This document shows positions 10,339 through 19,889 of a stretch of 64,000 nucleotides of DNA, in pieces. Every line of letters starts with the position of its first letter. The stretch's first letter is position 1. Origin of the DNA: Xanthobacteraceae bacterium (lineage in GTDB: Bacteria; Pseudomonadota; Alphaproteobacteria; Rhizobiales; Xanthobacteraceae); contig JASHOX010000075.1 of assembly GCA_030038415.1 (NCBI GenBank), positions 19,400 through 83,399 of the forward strand, read 5' to 3'. Made by a program: the position numbers and the translations under genes. The notes below the pieces were generated by a model. That model worked only from the letters and a program-made list of their open reading frames with translations, was not told where the DNA came from and made no database searches.

Positions 10339-10361
10339 GTCGAGTTACCTTCCGGTTCGCG

Positions 10362-10543
10362 TTAGAATTCTTCGTCCTCTTTGATCACTGCAGAGCCTGT
10401 CGTTCGCATTTGGACGATCGGCTTGGCGGTCGCTGGAGGTGCCGGCCGCTTCGGCGAAGCCGCAGCCGGAGGCTTCGCTGCGTGCGGCATCACCGCATGA
10501 TCCGCCTTGGCTGCCGCACCGTCGCTGAGCCGGAAGAAGGCGA
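10362..10543 (-). pseudogene. Out-of-frame C-terminal tail of MCP3
   Basis: If one base is added next to 10543/10544, the frame continues from 'MDER' as '[17 protein letters not shown]...', through a proline/alanine-rich linker, to a final KEDEEF and a TAA at 10362. This matches the FFQLGDG...KEDAEF tail of MCP2 and the FFR...KEDAEF tail of MCP1. The tail is therefore the original 3' end of MCP3, disconnected by a one-base deletion. Confidence 0.85.
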
Positions 10544-12328
10544 GCGTTCGTCCATGGCCCTGGCCTGCTGTTCGAGCGCCTTCGCCGTCGCCGCGTTCTC
10601 CTCGACCAAGGCCGAGTTCTGCTGCGTCGCCTCGTCCATCTGGGCGAGCGCCTTGTTGATCTCGGCGACCCCGCTCGCCTGCTCGGTCGACGCACCGGCA
10701 ATGTCGGCGACCAGCCCGGCGACCTCCTTGATCGCCTCGACGATCTCCTTGAGCGAAGCGCCGGCCTTGTTGACGAGATCGACACCCTCCTGGACCTTGC
10801 CGCTCGAATTAGTGATCAGGTCCTTGATGTCCTTGGCGGCCTGCGACGAGCGTTGCGCCAGGGTTCGCACTTCCGACGCCACCACGGCAAAGCCGCGGCC
10901 GGCGTCGCCGGCGCGTGCCGCTTCCACCGCGGCATTGAGCGCCAGCAAGTTGGTTTGCCGCGCGATCTCGTCGATGACGCCGATGATGTCGGCGATCTTG
11001 CCGGAAGACGCTTCGATCTGTGCCATGGCGGCGACCGCCTGGGCGACCACTTCGCCGCCGCGATCGGCCACATCGCGCGCTTTACCAGTCGATTGATTGG
11101 CTTGCTGCGCATTCTCCGCGTTCTTCTTCACGGTGGCGGCGATCTCTTCCATCGACGCCGAAGTCTCCTCCAGGCTCGCCGCCTGCTCTTCGGTGCGCTG
11201 CGACAGGTCCGTGGTGCTGGTCGAGATCTCCGCCGAGGCGTTGGTGACTTCGCGCGTCGAGGACACGATCGATTCGATGGTTCCGCGTAGCCGCTCGATC
11301 GTCAGGTTGAAATCGTCCCTGATCTGGCTATAGGCCTCGGTGAAGCCGGCGTCGAGCCGCACCGTCAAATTGCCTTCCGACATCTTGCCGAGACCCTCGG
11401 CCAGAGCCTTGACGGCGCGCGCCTGTTCTTCGGCGGCGATCGCCTGCGCCTCAGCGTTGCGCCGGCGCTCCTCGTCGGCCTTTTGGCGCTGCTCGTCGGC
11501 CTCTTTGCGCTGCTCGGCGGCTTGCGCTTCCAGGCGAACTTTTTCTCGGCCGGCGTCGCGGAACACCAGCACGGTTTTCGCCATCGCACCGATCTCGTCC
11601 TTGCGGTCGGCTCCCTCGATGTCGATGTCGAGCTCGCCTTTCGCCAAGGTGTTCATGCGCTCGCCCAGACGCCTTAGCGGCCTGGCAATTCCGGCCAGCG
11701 CCAGCCACAGGCCGATGCCGAGGCAAATTGCCAGGCCGGCAACGCCAATGCTGACAGTCGTTATAATTGTCCAATGCGCCTGTTGAGAGGCCGCCTCAGC
11801 ATTCGTATGCACCTTCTCCTTGTTCGCATCATTGAACTTGGTCAGATCTTTCGAAAGCCCGATAATGAGGTCATCCCCCTTCACCATCTCCTTCGTAGCT
11901 TCGTCATTCTCGTTCTTCAGCCCGTGCGCAACGACACCTTTGACAGCATCCTGGATCGCATTGACCTGGGCCTTGAAGCCCTCAAACAGTGACTTATCCA
12001 TTGGATCGAGCGCGGCAGCATCGTCAAATGATTGCAGCGCGTCGTTATAACTGTCGACCTCAAGCTTAGCCGCATTCTGGGCTTCGGCGGACGCCCCGTC
12101 GTAGGCGATCGTGCGGTAAGCTGTATAGCCGATTTGCCGGATAGAATTATTCGCGCGGGCCACATCCAGCGTGACTGGAAAATCCTTCTTGACAATGGGG
12201 GAGTAGCTGGCGTCCAGCCCGAGCAACGAAGTTGCCCCGAGCGCAATCACGACGATGGTGACGCCACTCAACAACGCAATAACGCTCAATATCTTGGTCG
12301 AGATTTTCAGATTGTCGACAAACTTCAT
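10490..12328 (-). CDS. Methyl-accepting chemotaxis protein 3, C-terminally frameshifted
   Basis: 612 residues as read: TM1 at 12-32, a four-helix-bundle sensor domain (4HB_MCP-like, '[34 protein letters not shown]'-type helices), TM2 at about 187-208, HAMP, coiled coil and a complete MCP signalling domain. The last residues after 'AMDER' are a frameshift product ([17 protein letters not shown]). The true tail, ending EDEEF, lies one frame over at 10362-10543. The receptor probably still folds but lacks its docking tail. It follows cheW by 49 bp. Confidence 0.85.
   Translation of the reverse strand: MKFVDNLKISTKILSVIALLSGVTIVVIALGATSLLGLDASYSPIVKKDFPVTLDVARANNSIRQIGYTAYRTIAYDGASAEAQNAAKLEVDSYNDALQSFDDAAALDPMDKSLFEGFKAQVNAIQDAVKGVVAHGLKNENDEATKEMVKGDDLIIGLSKDLTKFNDANKEKVHTNAEAASQQAHWTIITTVSIGVAGLAICLGIGLWLALAGIARPLRRLGERMNTLAKGELDIDIEGADRKDEIGAMAKTVLVFRDAGREKVRLEAQAAEQRKEADEQRQKADEERRRNAEAQAIAAEEQARAVKALAEGLGKMSEGNLTVRLDAGFTEAYSQIRDDFNLTIERLRGTIESIVSSTREVTNASAEISTSTTDLSQRTEEQAASLEETSASMEEIAATVKKNAENAQQANQSTGKARDVADRGGEVVAQAVAAMAQIEASSGKIADIIGVIDEIARQTNLLALNAAVEAARAGDAGRGFAVVASEVRTLAQRSSQAAKDIKDLITNSSGKVQEGVDLVNKAGASLKEIVEAIKEVAGLVADIAGASTEQASGVAEINKALAQMDEATQQNSALVEENAATAKALEQQARAMDERSPSSGSATVRQPRRIMR
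10544..10659. repeat. 116-bp perfect direct repeat, copy B (in MCP3)
   Basis: Identical to 7949-8064 in MCP2. Its left edge coincides exactly with the missing base that breaks MCP3. Confidence 0.9.
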
Positions 12329-12377
12329 TGGCTAACTCCTGGCCCCCTTCGCCACCTGCTTGAGAGGTGCGCTGCAG

Positions 12378-12899
12378 CTAAGCCGTCGCGAGGCTCTCGA
12401 CCTCGCGCTCGGACAGAAGATGATCGAGATCGATCAAGGCGATCATGGTGGTATCGATCGTCACCAGTCCGGACAAGAAATCGGCGCGCATGCTGCGGGA
12501 CACCTGCGGCACCGGCTGGATCTGCGATGCGTCCACGGCAACGATGTCGAGCACACGGTCGGCGAGCAGACCGACGGTCTTGATGCCGATCTGAACAACG
12601 ATCACGACATGCATCGGCGTGGCCTCGGTGAGGCCCTGGCCGAAGCGGCAGCGCAGATCGACGATCGGCACCATGACGCCGCGCAGGTTGAGCACGCCGC
12701 GCATGTAGTCGGGCTGGTTCGGCAGCTGGGTGACGCTCGACCAGCCTTTAATCTCGCGCACCGCCATGATGTCGACGCCGTATTGTTCGTCGCCGATGGC
12801 GAAGCTGATGAACTCGGTCGCGACGGCATTGTCGCGCTCCTTTGGCGCGGGCGCGCCGGCCGGGGCAAGCTCGGCAGAAGAATCGACAGCTGAACTCAT
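12378..12899 (-). CDS. cheW: Chemotaxis adaptor CheW
   Basis: 173 residues from the ATG at 12899 (AGG nine bases upstream). After an alanine/proline-rich lead of about 30 residues comes one CheW domain: 'EFISFAIGDEQYGVDIMAVREI' and 'NLRGVMVPIVDLRCRFG' are diagnostic. CheW couples receptors to CheA. It is the first gene of the minus-strand receptor block, with the MCP3 start 49 bp downstream. No cheA, cheR, cheB or cheY is in the window, so these receptors must feed a chemosensory array encoded elsewhere. Confidence 0.95.
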   Translation of the reverse strand: MSSAVDSSAELAPAGAPAPKERDNAVATEFISFAIGDEQYGVDIMAVREIKGWSSVTQLPNQPDYMRGVLNLRGVMVPIVDLRCRFGQGLTEATPMHVVIVVQIGIKTVGLLADRVLDIVAVDASQIQPVPQVSRSMRADFLSGLVTIDTTMIALIDLDHLLSEREVESLATA

Positions 12900-13076
12900 G
12901 CTGGGCAACCTTTGTGTGGCCGTTACTGCGACCTCAAGCGACAACGAGTGTCCGTCTGCCGGCCCGGCACCGGCCGGCATCGTATTGAGCGATACGCTTC
13001 GGGCTGTCTCGATCCTGTAAATTTGCTACTAAGTAAGATTACATAGCGACGGGAAATACGCTGGGAGGACCTGACG

Positions 13077-13631
13077 ATGGAGTTGAAATCGACGCGGCGG
13101 ATCGTGACTGGGCATGACGCACAGGGCAAAGCGGTGGTGCTGTTCGACAGCGCGCTGCCGGCGAAACAGCGCGCTGCCGGCGGCAACGGCATGACGCTGT
13201 TATGGGTCACGGGCGAATCGCCGGTCGACGTCGCCGGCACCGCCGACCGGGCGCAGACCCAGGTCGGCGTGCCGCCGCCTGCCAACGGCACGATCTTCCG
13301 CATCGTCGATTTCGCCCCGCTGCCGGCGAACGCGGCGCCGGTCGATCATCATCAAATCCTGATCTCGATGGGCATCGACCCGGCGACGCAAGGCTATGCG
13401 CGGCATGCCAATACGCACCGCACCCGAACCATCGACTACGCCATCGTGCTCGACGGCGAAATCGACATGCTGCTCGACGACACCGAGATCCACGTCAAAG
13501 CAGGCGACGTCTTGGTGCAGCAAGCCACCAATCACGCCTGGGTCAATAACGGCACCAAGCCGTGCCGTATCGCCTTCATCCTCATCGACGGCAAGACGCC
13601 GCCGGCCTGGGGGCAGGGTTGGAAGCGGTAA
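13077..13631 (+). CDS. Cupin-domain protein
   Basis: 184 residues, ATG preceded by GGGAGG. The conserved C-terminal cupin barrel (residues about 100-175) shows 'HRTRTIDYAIVLDGEIDMLLDDTE' and 'VKAGDVLVQQATNHAWVN', the two cupin motifs with metal-type His/Glu residues. The N-terminal 100 residues carry the 'MGIDPATQGYARHA' stretch seen in the alphaproteobacterial small-cupin family. It stands alone, divergent from cheW and convergent with the amidotransferase gene. Function is unassigned; a mononuclear metal-binding isomerase or dioxygenase-like role is possible. Confidence 0.75.
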   Translation: MELKSTRRIVTGHDAQGKAVVLFDSALPAKQRAAGGNGMTLLWVTGESPVDVAGTADRAQTQVGVPPPANGTIFRIVDFAPLPANAAPVDHHQILISMGIDPATQGYARHANTHRTRTIDYAIVLDGEIDMLLDDTEIHVKAGDVLVQQATNHAWVNNGTKPCRIAFILIDGKTPPAWGQGWKR

Positions 13632-13685
13632 GTATTTAGCCGGCGAAGCACCGCCGCATGCAGAGACGGGCCGAGCGCCCGCGAT

Positions 13686-14474
13686 CTATTCCGCCGCTTC
13701 CTGGTGGCGGTGAAGCAGCGGCATGATGCGAGCCCGTTCGCCGGCGCAAGCCACGACGACGCTATTCTCCGGCACCGCGATCCAATTCTTGTGATCGCGG
13801 TCGAGCGGCTCGGAGACAATGACGATGCCTCGGTCCGATTCGCGATAATAAAGCGTGTTGGCGCGATCGTTCACCGCATAACGGAAGGCATAAAGATCGC
13901 GGCCGTTCGAAAGCGCCGCGGTAACGCGCAACCGGTCCGGTGGCGTCGTCTCGTTCACGAATGCGGTAAGCCGGGCAAACACCGTCTCCGCGGCAGCAAC
14001 CGGATGCTCAATGCCGGCGCCGAGTATGGCGAGAAAGATCGCTTCGGAATCGGTGGTGCCGATGCGCGCCGGATAGAGCTCGTCGCGGATCAGCCCCTCG
14101 ACCTGACGTCGCAGACAGCTCCAGTTGCCGACGAAGCCGTTGTGCATGAACATCCATTGGCCGCAGGCAAACGGATGGCAGTTGGGCCTGGTAATAGGGG
14201 TTCCGGTGGCGGCCCGGACATGGGCGAAAAACAGATGCGACTGCAAATGCCGGCACAAATAGCGTAGATTTTCGTCCGACCAAGCCGGGCGAACTTCGCG
14301 GTACAGGCCCGGCTCCGGGTGAGTGCCGTACCAGCCGAGCCCGAAGCCGTCGCCGTTGGTGCCGGCGGTCGATTCCAGCGCCGCAATGCTCTGCGAGATC
14401 AAGGAATGCGACGGCTCGGTAACGTAGTGTTCGAGCGCCGTGGTTTCCCCGCGATATGCGATCCAGCGGCACAT
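13686..14474 (-). CDS. Class II glutamine amidotransferase (YafJ/EgtC-like)
   Basis: 262 residues starting Met-Cys-Arg: Cys2 is the N-terminal nucleophile exposed on Met removal. 'GTNGDGFGLGWYG', 'HVRAATGTPITRPNCHPF' and 'FMHNGFVGNW' are the class II GATase motifs. It is a stand-alone glutaminase-type domain, cytosolic, of the YafJ/DUF3700 type. Immediately upstream on the same strand is a broken carboxylate-amine ligase gene, a pairing seen in gamma-glutamyl amide metabolism, so its partner enzyme may have been lost. Confidence 0.85.
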   Translation of the reverse strand: MCRWIAYRGETTALEHYVTEPSHSLISQSIAALESTAGTNGDGFGLGWYGTHPEPGLYREVRPAWSDENLRYLCRHLQSHLFFAHVRAATGTPITRPNCHPFACGQWMFMHNGFVGNWSCLRRQVEGLIRDELYPARIGTTDSEAIFLAILGAGIEHPVAAAETVFARLTAFVNETTPPDRLRVTAALSNGRDLYAFRYAVNDRANTLYYRESDRGIVIVSEPLDRDHKNWIAVPENSVVVACAGERARIMPLLHRHQEAAE

Positions 14475-14494
14475 AATTCAGCCTTCTCAACGGG

Positions 14495-14983
14495 TCATGC
14501 CACCAATGTGGCGTCGCGAATCCACCGTGTCACCTTGTGCAGGGCAATTTCGGCACCTTCGTGTTGATTTTCAGTAAAGATACGTAGCTGGGCATCGGCC
14601 GAAGTTCCCTCCACGATGATGACGCGGCTATTCTCCACCTGCTCGGCGCAGCCGAGCGCCTCGGCGTCCGTCGACGAAGTCGAGGATGCGGTCGAGCACG
14701 GCGGCGACGCCGACCGCGCCTGAGCGCGTGACGAACGTGCCCTGTACACCGTACCGCTGAGCGCCCATTTGTTCTCCACCGCGATGGCGCGGTCGACGGT
14801 GTCGAGCCCGGCATTATGCTCGGGATGGCGGTAGAGGAAGCGGGCCAAGGACCGATAGAGCGCCGCGATCGCGACGGTGTCGTCGAGCCGCGTGCAGCAG
14901 TCCGGCGCGCGCAGCTCCAACGTCGGATATTTGAGCGAGGGCTCGCAGTTCAGGTGAGCAAACGGCGAACCGCCGTGCTCCAT
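14495..14983 (-). pseudogene. Remnant of a GCS2/YbdK-type carboxylate-amine ligase
   Basis: The 162-codon frame carries the C-terminal third of the GCS2 family: 'PSLKYPTLELRAPD', 'AIAALYRSLARFLY' and 'AEALGCAEQV...GTSADAQL'. The middle (from about 14760 to 14668) makes sense only one frame over, where it reads 'RYGVQGTFVTRSGAVGVAAV'. Two compensating indels are therefore present. The N-terminal two thirds, including the ATP and glutamate sites, are missing because the sequence runs straight into the 3' end of glpK. Family enzymes (about 380 residues) join glutamate to an amine. This one is dead. Confidence 0.75.
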
Positions 14984-16440
14984 GCCGCCAATTTGCGTTC
15001 GCGGAGCGCAGCATCCATGTGCGGCTTAAACTGACGCTCTACGCGCCAATGCTCCGAGAACCGATCCGGCTCGGGAAAAAATCCGGCGTGTAGTCCGGCG
15101 AGATAGGCGGCGCCGAGCGCCGTGGTTTCCTTGATGTGCGGACGGTCGACCGTGCTGTCGATGATGTCGGCGAGGCGCTGCATGAACCAGTCCGAATTCG
15201 CCATGCCGCCGTCGACGCGCAAGGTTTTCAGTGCGGTTCTTGCGTCGCGACAATCGGCCTTCATGGCGGCGAGCAGATCGGCGGTCTGAAAGCAAACGCT
15301 TTCGAGCGCGGCTTGCGCCAATTCGCGCGGGCTGGTCGCCCGCGTCAGGCCGAACAGCGCACCACGCGCATGCGGACGCCAATACGGGGCACCGAGGCCG
15401 ACGAACGCCGGCACGAGAACGACCTCCTGCGTCGGGTCCGCGGCTTCCGCAAGCGCGCCGGTCTCGGCAGCGCTTTGCACAATGCGTAAGCCGTCGCGTA
15501 GCCACTGCACCGCTGCGCCGGCGACGAATATCGAACCCTCGAGCGCATAGCTGCGCTTGCCGCCGAGCTGATAGGCGACGGTCGTTAAAAGCTTGTTTTG
15601 CGATTGAACCGGCTTCTCTCCGGTATTGAGAAGGGCGAAGCAACCGGTGCCATAGGTGGCTTTGAGCATCCCCGGTGCGAAACAGGCTTGTCCGATCAGC
15701 GCCGCTTGCTGGTCGCCGGCGATGCCGTAAATCGGAATCGCAGCGCCGAACAGGTCCGGATCGGTGGTGCCGAATGCTGCCGACGAATCCAGGATGTCCG
15801 GCAGTACGGACTTGGGCACGTTCAAGATTTGCAGGAGTTGATCGTCCCAGCGGCCGTCACGAATATCGAACAGCAGCGTGCGGGAGGCATTGGTCGCATC
15901 GGTTGAGTGGACTTTGCCGCCGGTGAGCCGCCACAGCAGATACGTATCGACAGTGCCAAAGGCGAGCTCGCCGCGCGCGGCTTGCTCGGCGGCACCAGTA
16001 ACCTTGGTCAGAAGCCAGGCGAGCTTGGTGCCGGAAAAATACGGATCGAGCAAAAGCCCGGTCTTGGCCGCGAACAGTTTTTCATGGCCGGCTGCTTTAA
16101 GCTGCGCGCATAAGTGCGCGGTTCGCCGGTCCTGCCAGACCATGGCCCGATGCACGGCACGTCCGGACGACCGCTCCCACAACAATGTCGTCTCGCGCTG
16201 GTTGGTAATGCCGATGGCAACGATGTCTCGAGCGGCTGCGCCGGCCTGGCGCATCGCGCCACGGCAGGTCTCCACCGTCGTTCGCCACAGATCCTCGGGC
16301 TCGTGCTCGACTTCGCCATCGGCTGGGAAATGCTGCGGGAATTCCTGCTGAACGACGGCAGCCACCGAGGTGTCGGCGCGAAACAGAATGGCCCGCGTCG
16401 AGGTTGTGCCCTGGTCGATGGCTAGCACATACGGAGCCAA
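14950..16440 (-). CDS. glpK: Glycerol kinase
   Basis: 496 residues, the normal length for GlpK. The start is a TTG at 16440 with AAGGA eight bases upstream. The FGGY-kinase ATPase fold is clear: '[14 protein letters not shown]' phosphate-1 loop near the N-terminus, '[15 protein letters not shown]', '[13 protein letters not shown]' (phosphate-2/adenosine side) and '[14 protein letters not shown]'. It phosphorylates glycerol to sn-glycerol-3-phosphate in the cytosol. It lies back to back with the ugp-type transporter operon, across 145 bp, which supports a shared role in glycerol-phosphate supply. Confidence 0.95.
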   Translation of the reverse strand: MAPYVLAIDQGTTSTRAILFRADTSVAAVVQQEFPQHFPADGEVEHEPEDLWRTTVETCRGAMRQAGAAARDIVAIGITNQRETTLLWERSSGRAVHRAMVWQDRRTAHLCAQLKAAGHEKLFAAKTGLLLDPYFSGTKLAWLLTKVTGAAEQAARGELAFGTVDTYLLWRLTGGKVHSTDATNASRTLLFDIRDGRWDDQLLQILNVPKSVLPDILDSSAAFGTTDPDLFGAAIPIYGIAGDQQAALIGQACFAPGMLKATYGTGCFALLNTGEKPVQSQNKLLTTVAYQLGGKRSYALEGSIFVAGAAVQWLRDGLRIVQSAAETGALAEAADPTQEVVLVPAFVGLGAPYWRPHARGALFGLTRATSPRELAQAALESVCFQTADLLAAMKADCRDARTALKTLRVDGGMANSDWFMQRLADIIDSTVDRPHIKETTALGAAYLAGLHAGFFPEPDRFSEHWRVERQFKPHMDAALRERKLAAWSTAVRRLLT

Positions 16441-16585
16441 GCGCTTTTTCCTTATTTCTTGCTATTCCCCGATCCAGCCGCGTTTCGCGACCCGCAACAC
16501 AGGCTTCACAATACAATGATTTACCGGCATCGTGACCCGATCGCGAGGCGGTCTTGCGGGAGCCCCGGCCGAGTAGGAAATCCCC
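16441..16585. promoter_or_regulatory. Divergent promoter region glpK / ugp operon
   Basis: 145 bp between two divergent starts (TTG of glpK, GTG of the ATPase). Both promoters must lie here. No clear operator palindrome is seen. Confidence 0.5.
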
Positions 16586-17662
16586 GTGTCTCAGATTTCG
16601 GTTCAAAACGTCAGCAAATATTGGGGTGCGACGCGAGCGGTCGAGAACGTGAGCTTCGACGCCGTTGCGGGCTCACTCATTGTCCTGCTCGGGCCGTCGG
16701 GCTGCGGTAAATCGACAACGCTGCGGCTGATCGCCGGCCTCGAACAGGTCACCAGCGGCCGGATTTTCCTCGGCAGCCAGGATGTGACCGCGCTGCCTCC
16801 AGCCAAGCGCCGCATTTCGATGGTGTTTCAATCCTACGCCCTGTTTCCGCATCTGACCGTCGCCGAGAACATTCTGTTCGGGTTACGCGTGCGCAAGGTG
16901 CCGGCGGTCGAACGAACGCGGCGGTTGAACCGGGTTGCCGCTTTGCTCGGTCTCGATAGCCTCCTTGAGCGCAAGCCGTCGCAGCTTTCCGGCGGCCAGC
17001 AGCAGCGTGTCGCGCTCGGCCGCGCCATCATCGCGGAGACACCGGTTTGTCTGATGGACGAACCGCTGTCCAATCTCGACGCACAATTGCGCGCCGAGAT
17101 GCGCCGCGAGATTCGCACGCTGCAGCAGCAACTCGGGATCACCATGGTTTACGTCACCCATGACCAGAGCGAAGCGATGAGCATGGCCGACTGGGTCATC
17201 CTTATGCGCAACGGCCGGATTGAGCAGGCGGCGCGGCCGGAAGACCTCTATGCCCGTCCGGCGAGCACCTTCGCTGCGCGATTCATCGGCACGCCGCCGA
17301 TGAACATCCTGCCGGTTGTGCCGAACACCGGCGACCTCCTGTTCGGCATCCGGCCCGAGCACATAATCCTCGGCGACACCGGCATTCCGGCACGCGTGCA
17401 AAGCGCCGAATTTCTCGGCGCCGACACCATTGTCACCTGCGCCTATGGCGGCCAGACGCTGGCAGCGCGCGTGCCCGGCAAAGCTGCGTTCCCGACGGGG
17501 GCCACGGTCGGCGTTCAGTGGCATCCCGAGAATCTGCATTTCTTCGACGCAGCAAGCGGATTACGCCGCGACGATGTGGCCACTTCGCCGCGGGAAATGC
17601 CGGCATCACCCAAGAATGCCCCGTCGTTTGAGGAGAAAAGGACATGTTTTGCACAAAAGTGA
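16586..17662 (+). CDS. ugpC: ABC transporter ATPase, UgpC/MalK type
   Basis: 358 residues from a GTG with AGGA nine bases upstream. Walker A GPSGCGKST (36-44), Q-loop, signature LSGGQQQR, Walker B 'VCLMDEPLSNLDA' and switch His 'VYVTHDQSEAMS' are all present. The C-terminal regulatory (TOBE/MOP-like) domain starts near residue 240 ('FGIRPEHI') as in MalK/UgpC. It energises uptake through the two permeases encoded downstream. The last 19 bases overlap the start of the binding-protein gene, which implies translational coupling. Confidence 0.9.
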   Translation: MSQISVQNVSKYWGATRAVENVSFDAVAGSLIVLLGPSGCGKSTTLRLIAGLEQVTSGRIFLGSQDVTALPPAKRRISMVFQSYALFPHLTVAENILFGLRVRKVPAVERTRRLNRVAALLGLDSLLERKPSQLSGGQQQRVALGRAIIAETPVCLMDEPLSNLDAQLRAEMRREIRTLQQQLGITMVYVTHDQSEAMSMADWVILMRNGRIEQAARPEDLYARPASTFAARFIGTPPMNILPVVPNTGDLLFGIRPEHIILGDTGIPARVQSAEFLGADTIVTCAYGGQTLAARVPGKAAFPTGATVGVQWHPENLHFFDAASGLRRDDVATSPREMPASPKNAPSFEEKRTCFAQK

Positions 17663-18951
17663 AATGGCTAGCGGCAATCGCCGCTGTGGCGCTGGTCGCC
17701 CTCGCGACAGGCATCATGACGTCCGCCGCCACGGCGAAAGACATCGTGCTGTCGTTCTACTATCCGGTCGCTGTGGGCGGTCCGATCACCAAGATCATCG
17801 ACGGCTACGTCGCCGATTTCGAAAAGGAAAATCCCGGCATCAAAATCAACGCCATCTATGCCGGCACCTATCAAGACACATTGACCAAGGCGCTCACCGC
17901 GTTCAAGAGCGGCGAACCGCCGGACATCGCGGTGCTGCTATCGACCGACATGTTCACGCTAATCGACGAAGACGCCATCACTCCGTTCGACGACCTGCTC
18001 AAGACCGATGCCGATAAAACCTGGGCGAAGTCGTTTTTTCCCGCCTTCATGGAAAACAGCCAGACCGGCGGAAAGACCTGGGGCATCCCGTTCCAGCGCT
18101 CCACCATCGTGATGTTCTGGAACAAGGACGCGTTCAAGGACGCCGGTCTCGATCCGGATAAAGCGCCCGACACCTGGGACGAGCTGGTTGCCGACGGCGG
18201 CAAGCTTACGAAGCGCGACGCGTCAGGCAACGTCAGCCAGTGGGGCATCGAGATTCCGTCCACCGGTTTTCCCTATTGGCTGTTTCAAGGGCTGACCACG
18301 GCCGATGACGTCAGGCTGATGAACCAGGCGGGCACCACGACTTATTTCGACAAACCGGGCGTGGTTCAGGCGCTGCAATATTGGGTCGATCTCAGCCGCA
18401 AATACAAAATCCAGCCCGAAGGCACCATCGAGTGGGGCACGACGCCCAAGGATTTCTTCGAGCGCAAGACCGCGATCATGTGGACCTCGACCGGCAACCT
18501 GACCAATGTGCGCGCCAACGCGAAGTTTCCGTTCGGCGTCGCCATGCTGCCGGCGCATCAAGGCCGCGGCTCGCCGACCGGCGGCGGCAATTTCTATCTG
18601 TTCAAGAAAATGGCCAACGAAGAGCGCGACGCGGCCTTCAAGTTCGTCAAATGGATGACGACGCCCGAGCGTGCCGCGGACTGGGGCATTGCCACCGGCT
18701 ATGTCGCGGTGCGGCCCGATGCCTGGGATACGTCGAAGATGAAGAAGTACGTCGCCGACTTTCCCGCCGCGGCGGTGGCGCGCGATCAACTCAAATATGC
18801 GGTCGCCGAATTGTCGACGCACGACAATCAGCGCGTGACCAAAGCGCTCAATGACGGGCTGCAGGCGGCGCTCACCGGCACCAAGACGCCGCAACAGGCG
18901 ATGACGGACGCGCAACAGGAGGCGGCCCGCATCCTCAAGCCCTATCAGTAA
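17644..18951 (+). CDS. ugpB: Periplasmic solute-binding protein, UgpB type
   Basis: 435 residues. The ATG at 17644 follows GGAGAAAAGGAC. A Sec signal peptide covers residues 1-31 (core AAIAAVALVALATGIM, cleavage after ATA). The mature part is a cluster-B extracellular binding protein with UgpB-like motifs: 'AIYAGTYQDTLTKALTAFKSG', 'PFQRSTIVMFWNKDAF' and 'PTGGGNFYLFK'. The known ligands of this subfamily are sn-glycerol-3-phosphate and glycerophosphodiesters. The position next to glpK agrees; a sugar ligand is not excluded. Confidence 0.85.
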   Translation: MFCTKVKWLAAIAAVALVALATGIMTSAATAKDIVLSFYYPVAVGGPITKIIDGYVADFEKENPGIKINAIYAGTYQDTLTKALTAFKSGEPPDIAVLLSTDMFTLIDEDAITPFDDLLKTDADKTWAKSFFPAFMENSQTGGKTWGIPFQRSTIVMFWNKDAFKDAGLDPDKAPDTWDELVADGGKLTKRDASGNVSQWGIEIPSTGFPYWLFQGLTTADDVRLMNQAGTTTYFDKPGVVQALQYWVDLSRKYKIQPEGTIEWGTTPKDFFERKTAIMWTSTGNLTNVRANAKFPFGVAMLPAHQGRGSPTGGGNFYLFKKMANEERDAAFKFVKWMTTPERAADWGIATGYVAVRPDAWDTSKMKKYVADFPAAAVARDQLKYAVAELSTHDNQRVTKALNDGLQAALTGTKTPQQAMTDAQQEAARILKPYQ

Positions 18952-19889
18952 TGCACGGCGTCGAACCTCTTGCCGTCGCACAGCCCCCGCCGCAGGCGCA
19001 GTACGCGCGCGGCGGGTCCGCGCTTGCGGTGCACATTTATGGCTGGCTGTTGCTGCTGCCGGCCGCGGTGCTGCTCGTCGCCTTCACGCATTATCCGGCG
19101 GTACAGACGCTCATTGACAGCTTCTACTCGACGCCGCGCGGGCGGCGCGGCGCGGTCTTTGTCGGTCTCGATAATTATCAAACCATGCTTGCCGACCCGG
19201 TGTTTTGGCGGGCGCTGCAAAACAACGTCGTCTATGCGACGAGCGTCATTCCACTGACGATCGCTCTGGCGTTGGCGATGGCTTTATTGATCAACGGCAA
19301 GATCGCCGGGCGGCCCTTCCTGCGGCTATCTTTTTTCACGCCGACCGTGCTGCCGATGATCGCAGTCGCCAATATCTGGCTGTTTTTTTATTCGCCCGGC
19401 TACGGGCTGCTGGACCAGATTCTCGGGCTGTTCGATTCCTCCACGCATAACTGGCTCGGCGACGAGCATACCGCGCTGGGCTGCCTGATTGCCGTCGCGG
19501 TATGGAAGGATGCCGGTTTCTTCATGATTTTCTATCTCGCGGCCTTGCAGCAGATATCGCCGCAATTGGCTGAAGCGGCGGCGCTCGAGGGCGCAGGCCG
19601 CTGGTATTTCTTCCGGCGAGTCACCTTCCCGCTACTGATGCCGACCACTCTCTTCGTGCTGGTCAATGCCGTCATCAATTCGTTCCGGCTGGTCGATCAT
19701 ATCGTAGTCATGACCCAGGGTGGGCCGGACAATACGACGGCGCTGCTGCTGTTCTACATTTACGAAGTCGGCTTCAAGTTCTGGGACACCGCCTATGCGG
19801 CGACTTTGACCGTCGTGCTCCTGGTCTTGCTCGCATGCCTCGCGCTCGGCCAGTTTCTGATCCTCGATCGGAGGATTCACTATCAATGA
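18951..19889 (+). CDS. ugpA: ABC transporter permease, UgpA type
   Basis: 312 residues with six membrane segments and the cytoplasmic EAA loop 'EAAALEGAGRWYFFRRVTFPLL' (about residues 205-226), which docks on the ATPase. The start overlaps the ugpB stop (TAATG). MalF/UgpA-type inner-membrane subunit. Confidence 0.9.
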   Translation: MHGVEPLAVAQPPPQAQYARGGSALAVHIYGWLLLLPAAVLLVAFTHYPAVQTLIDSFYSTPRGRRGAVFVGLDNYQTMLADPVFWRALQNNVVYATSVIPLTIALALAMALLINGKIAGRPFLRLSFFTPTVLPMIAVANIWLFFYSPGYGLLDQILGLFDSSTHNWLGDEHTALGCLIAVAVWKDAGFFMIFYLAALQQISPQLAEAAALEGAGRWYFFRRVTFPLLMPTTLFVLVNAVINSFRLVDHIVVMTQGGPDNTTALLLFYIYEVGFKFWDTAYAATLTVVLLVLLACLALGQFLILDRRIHYQ

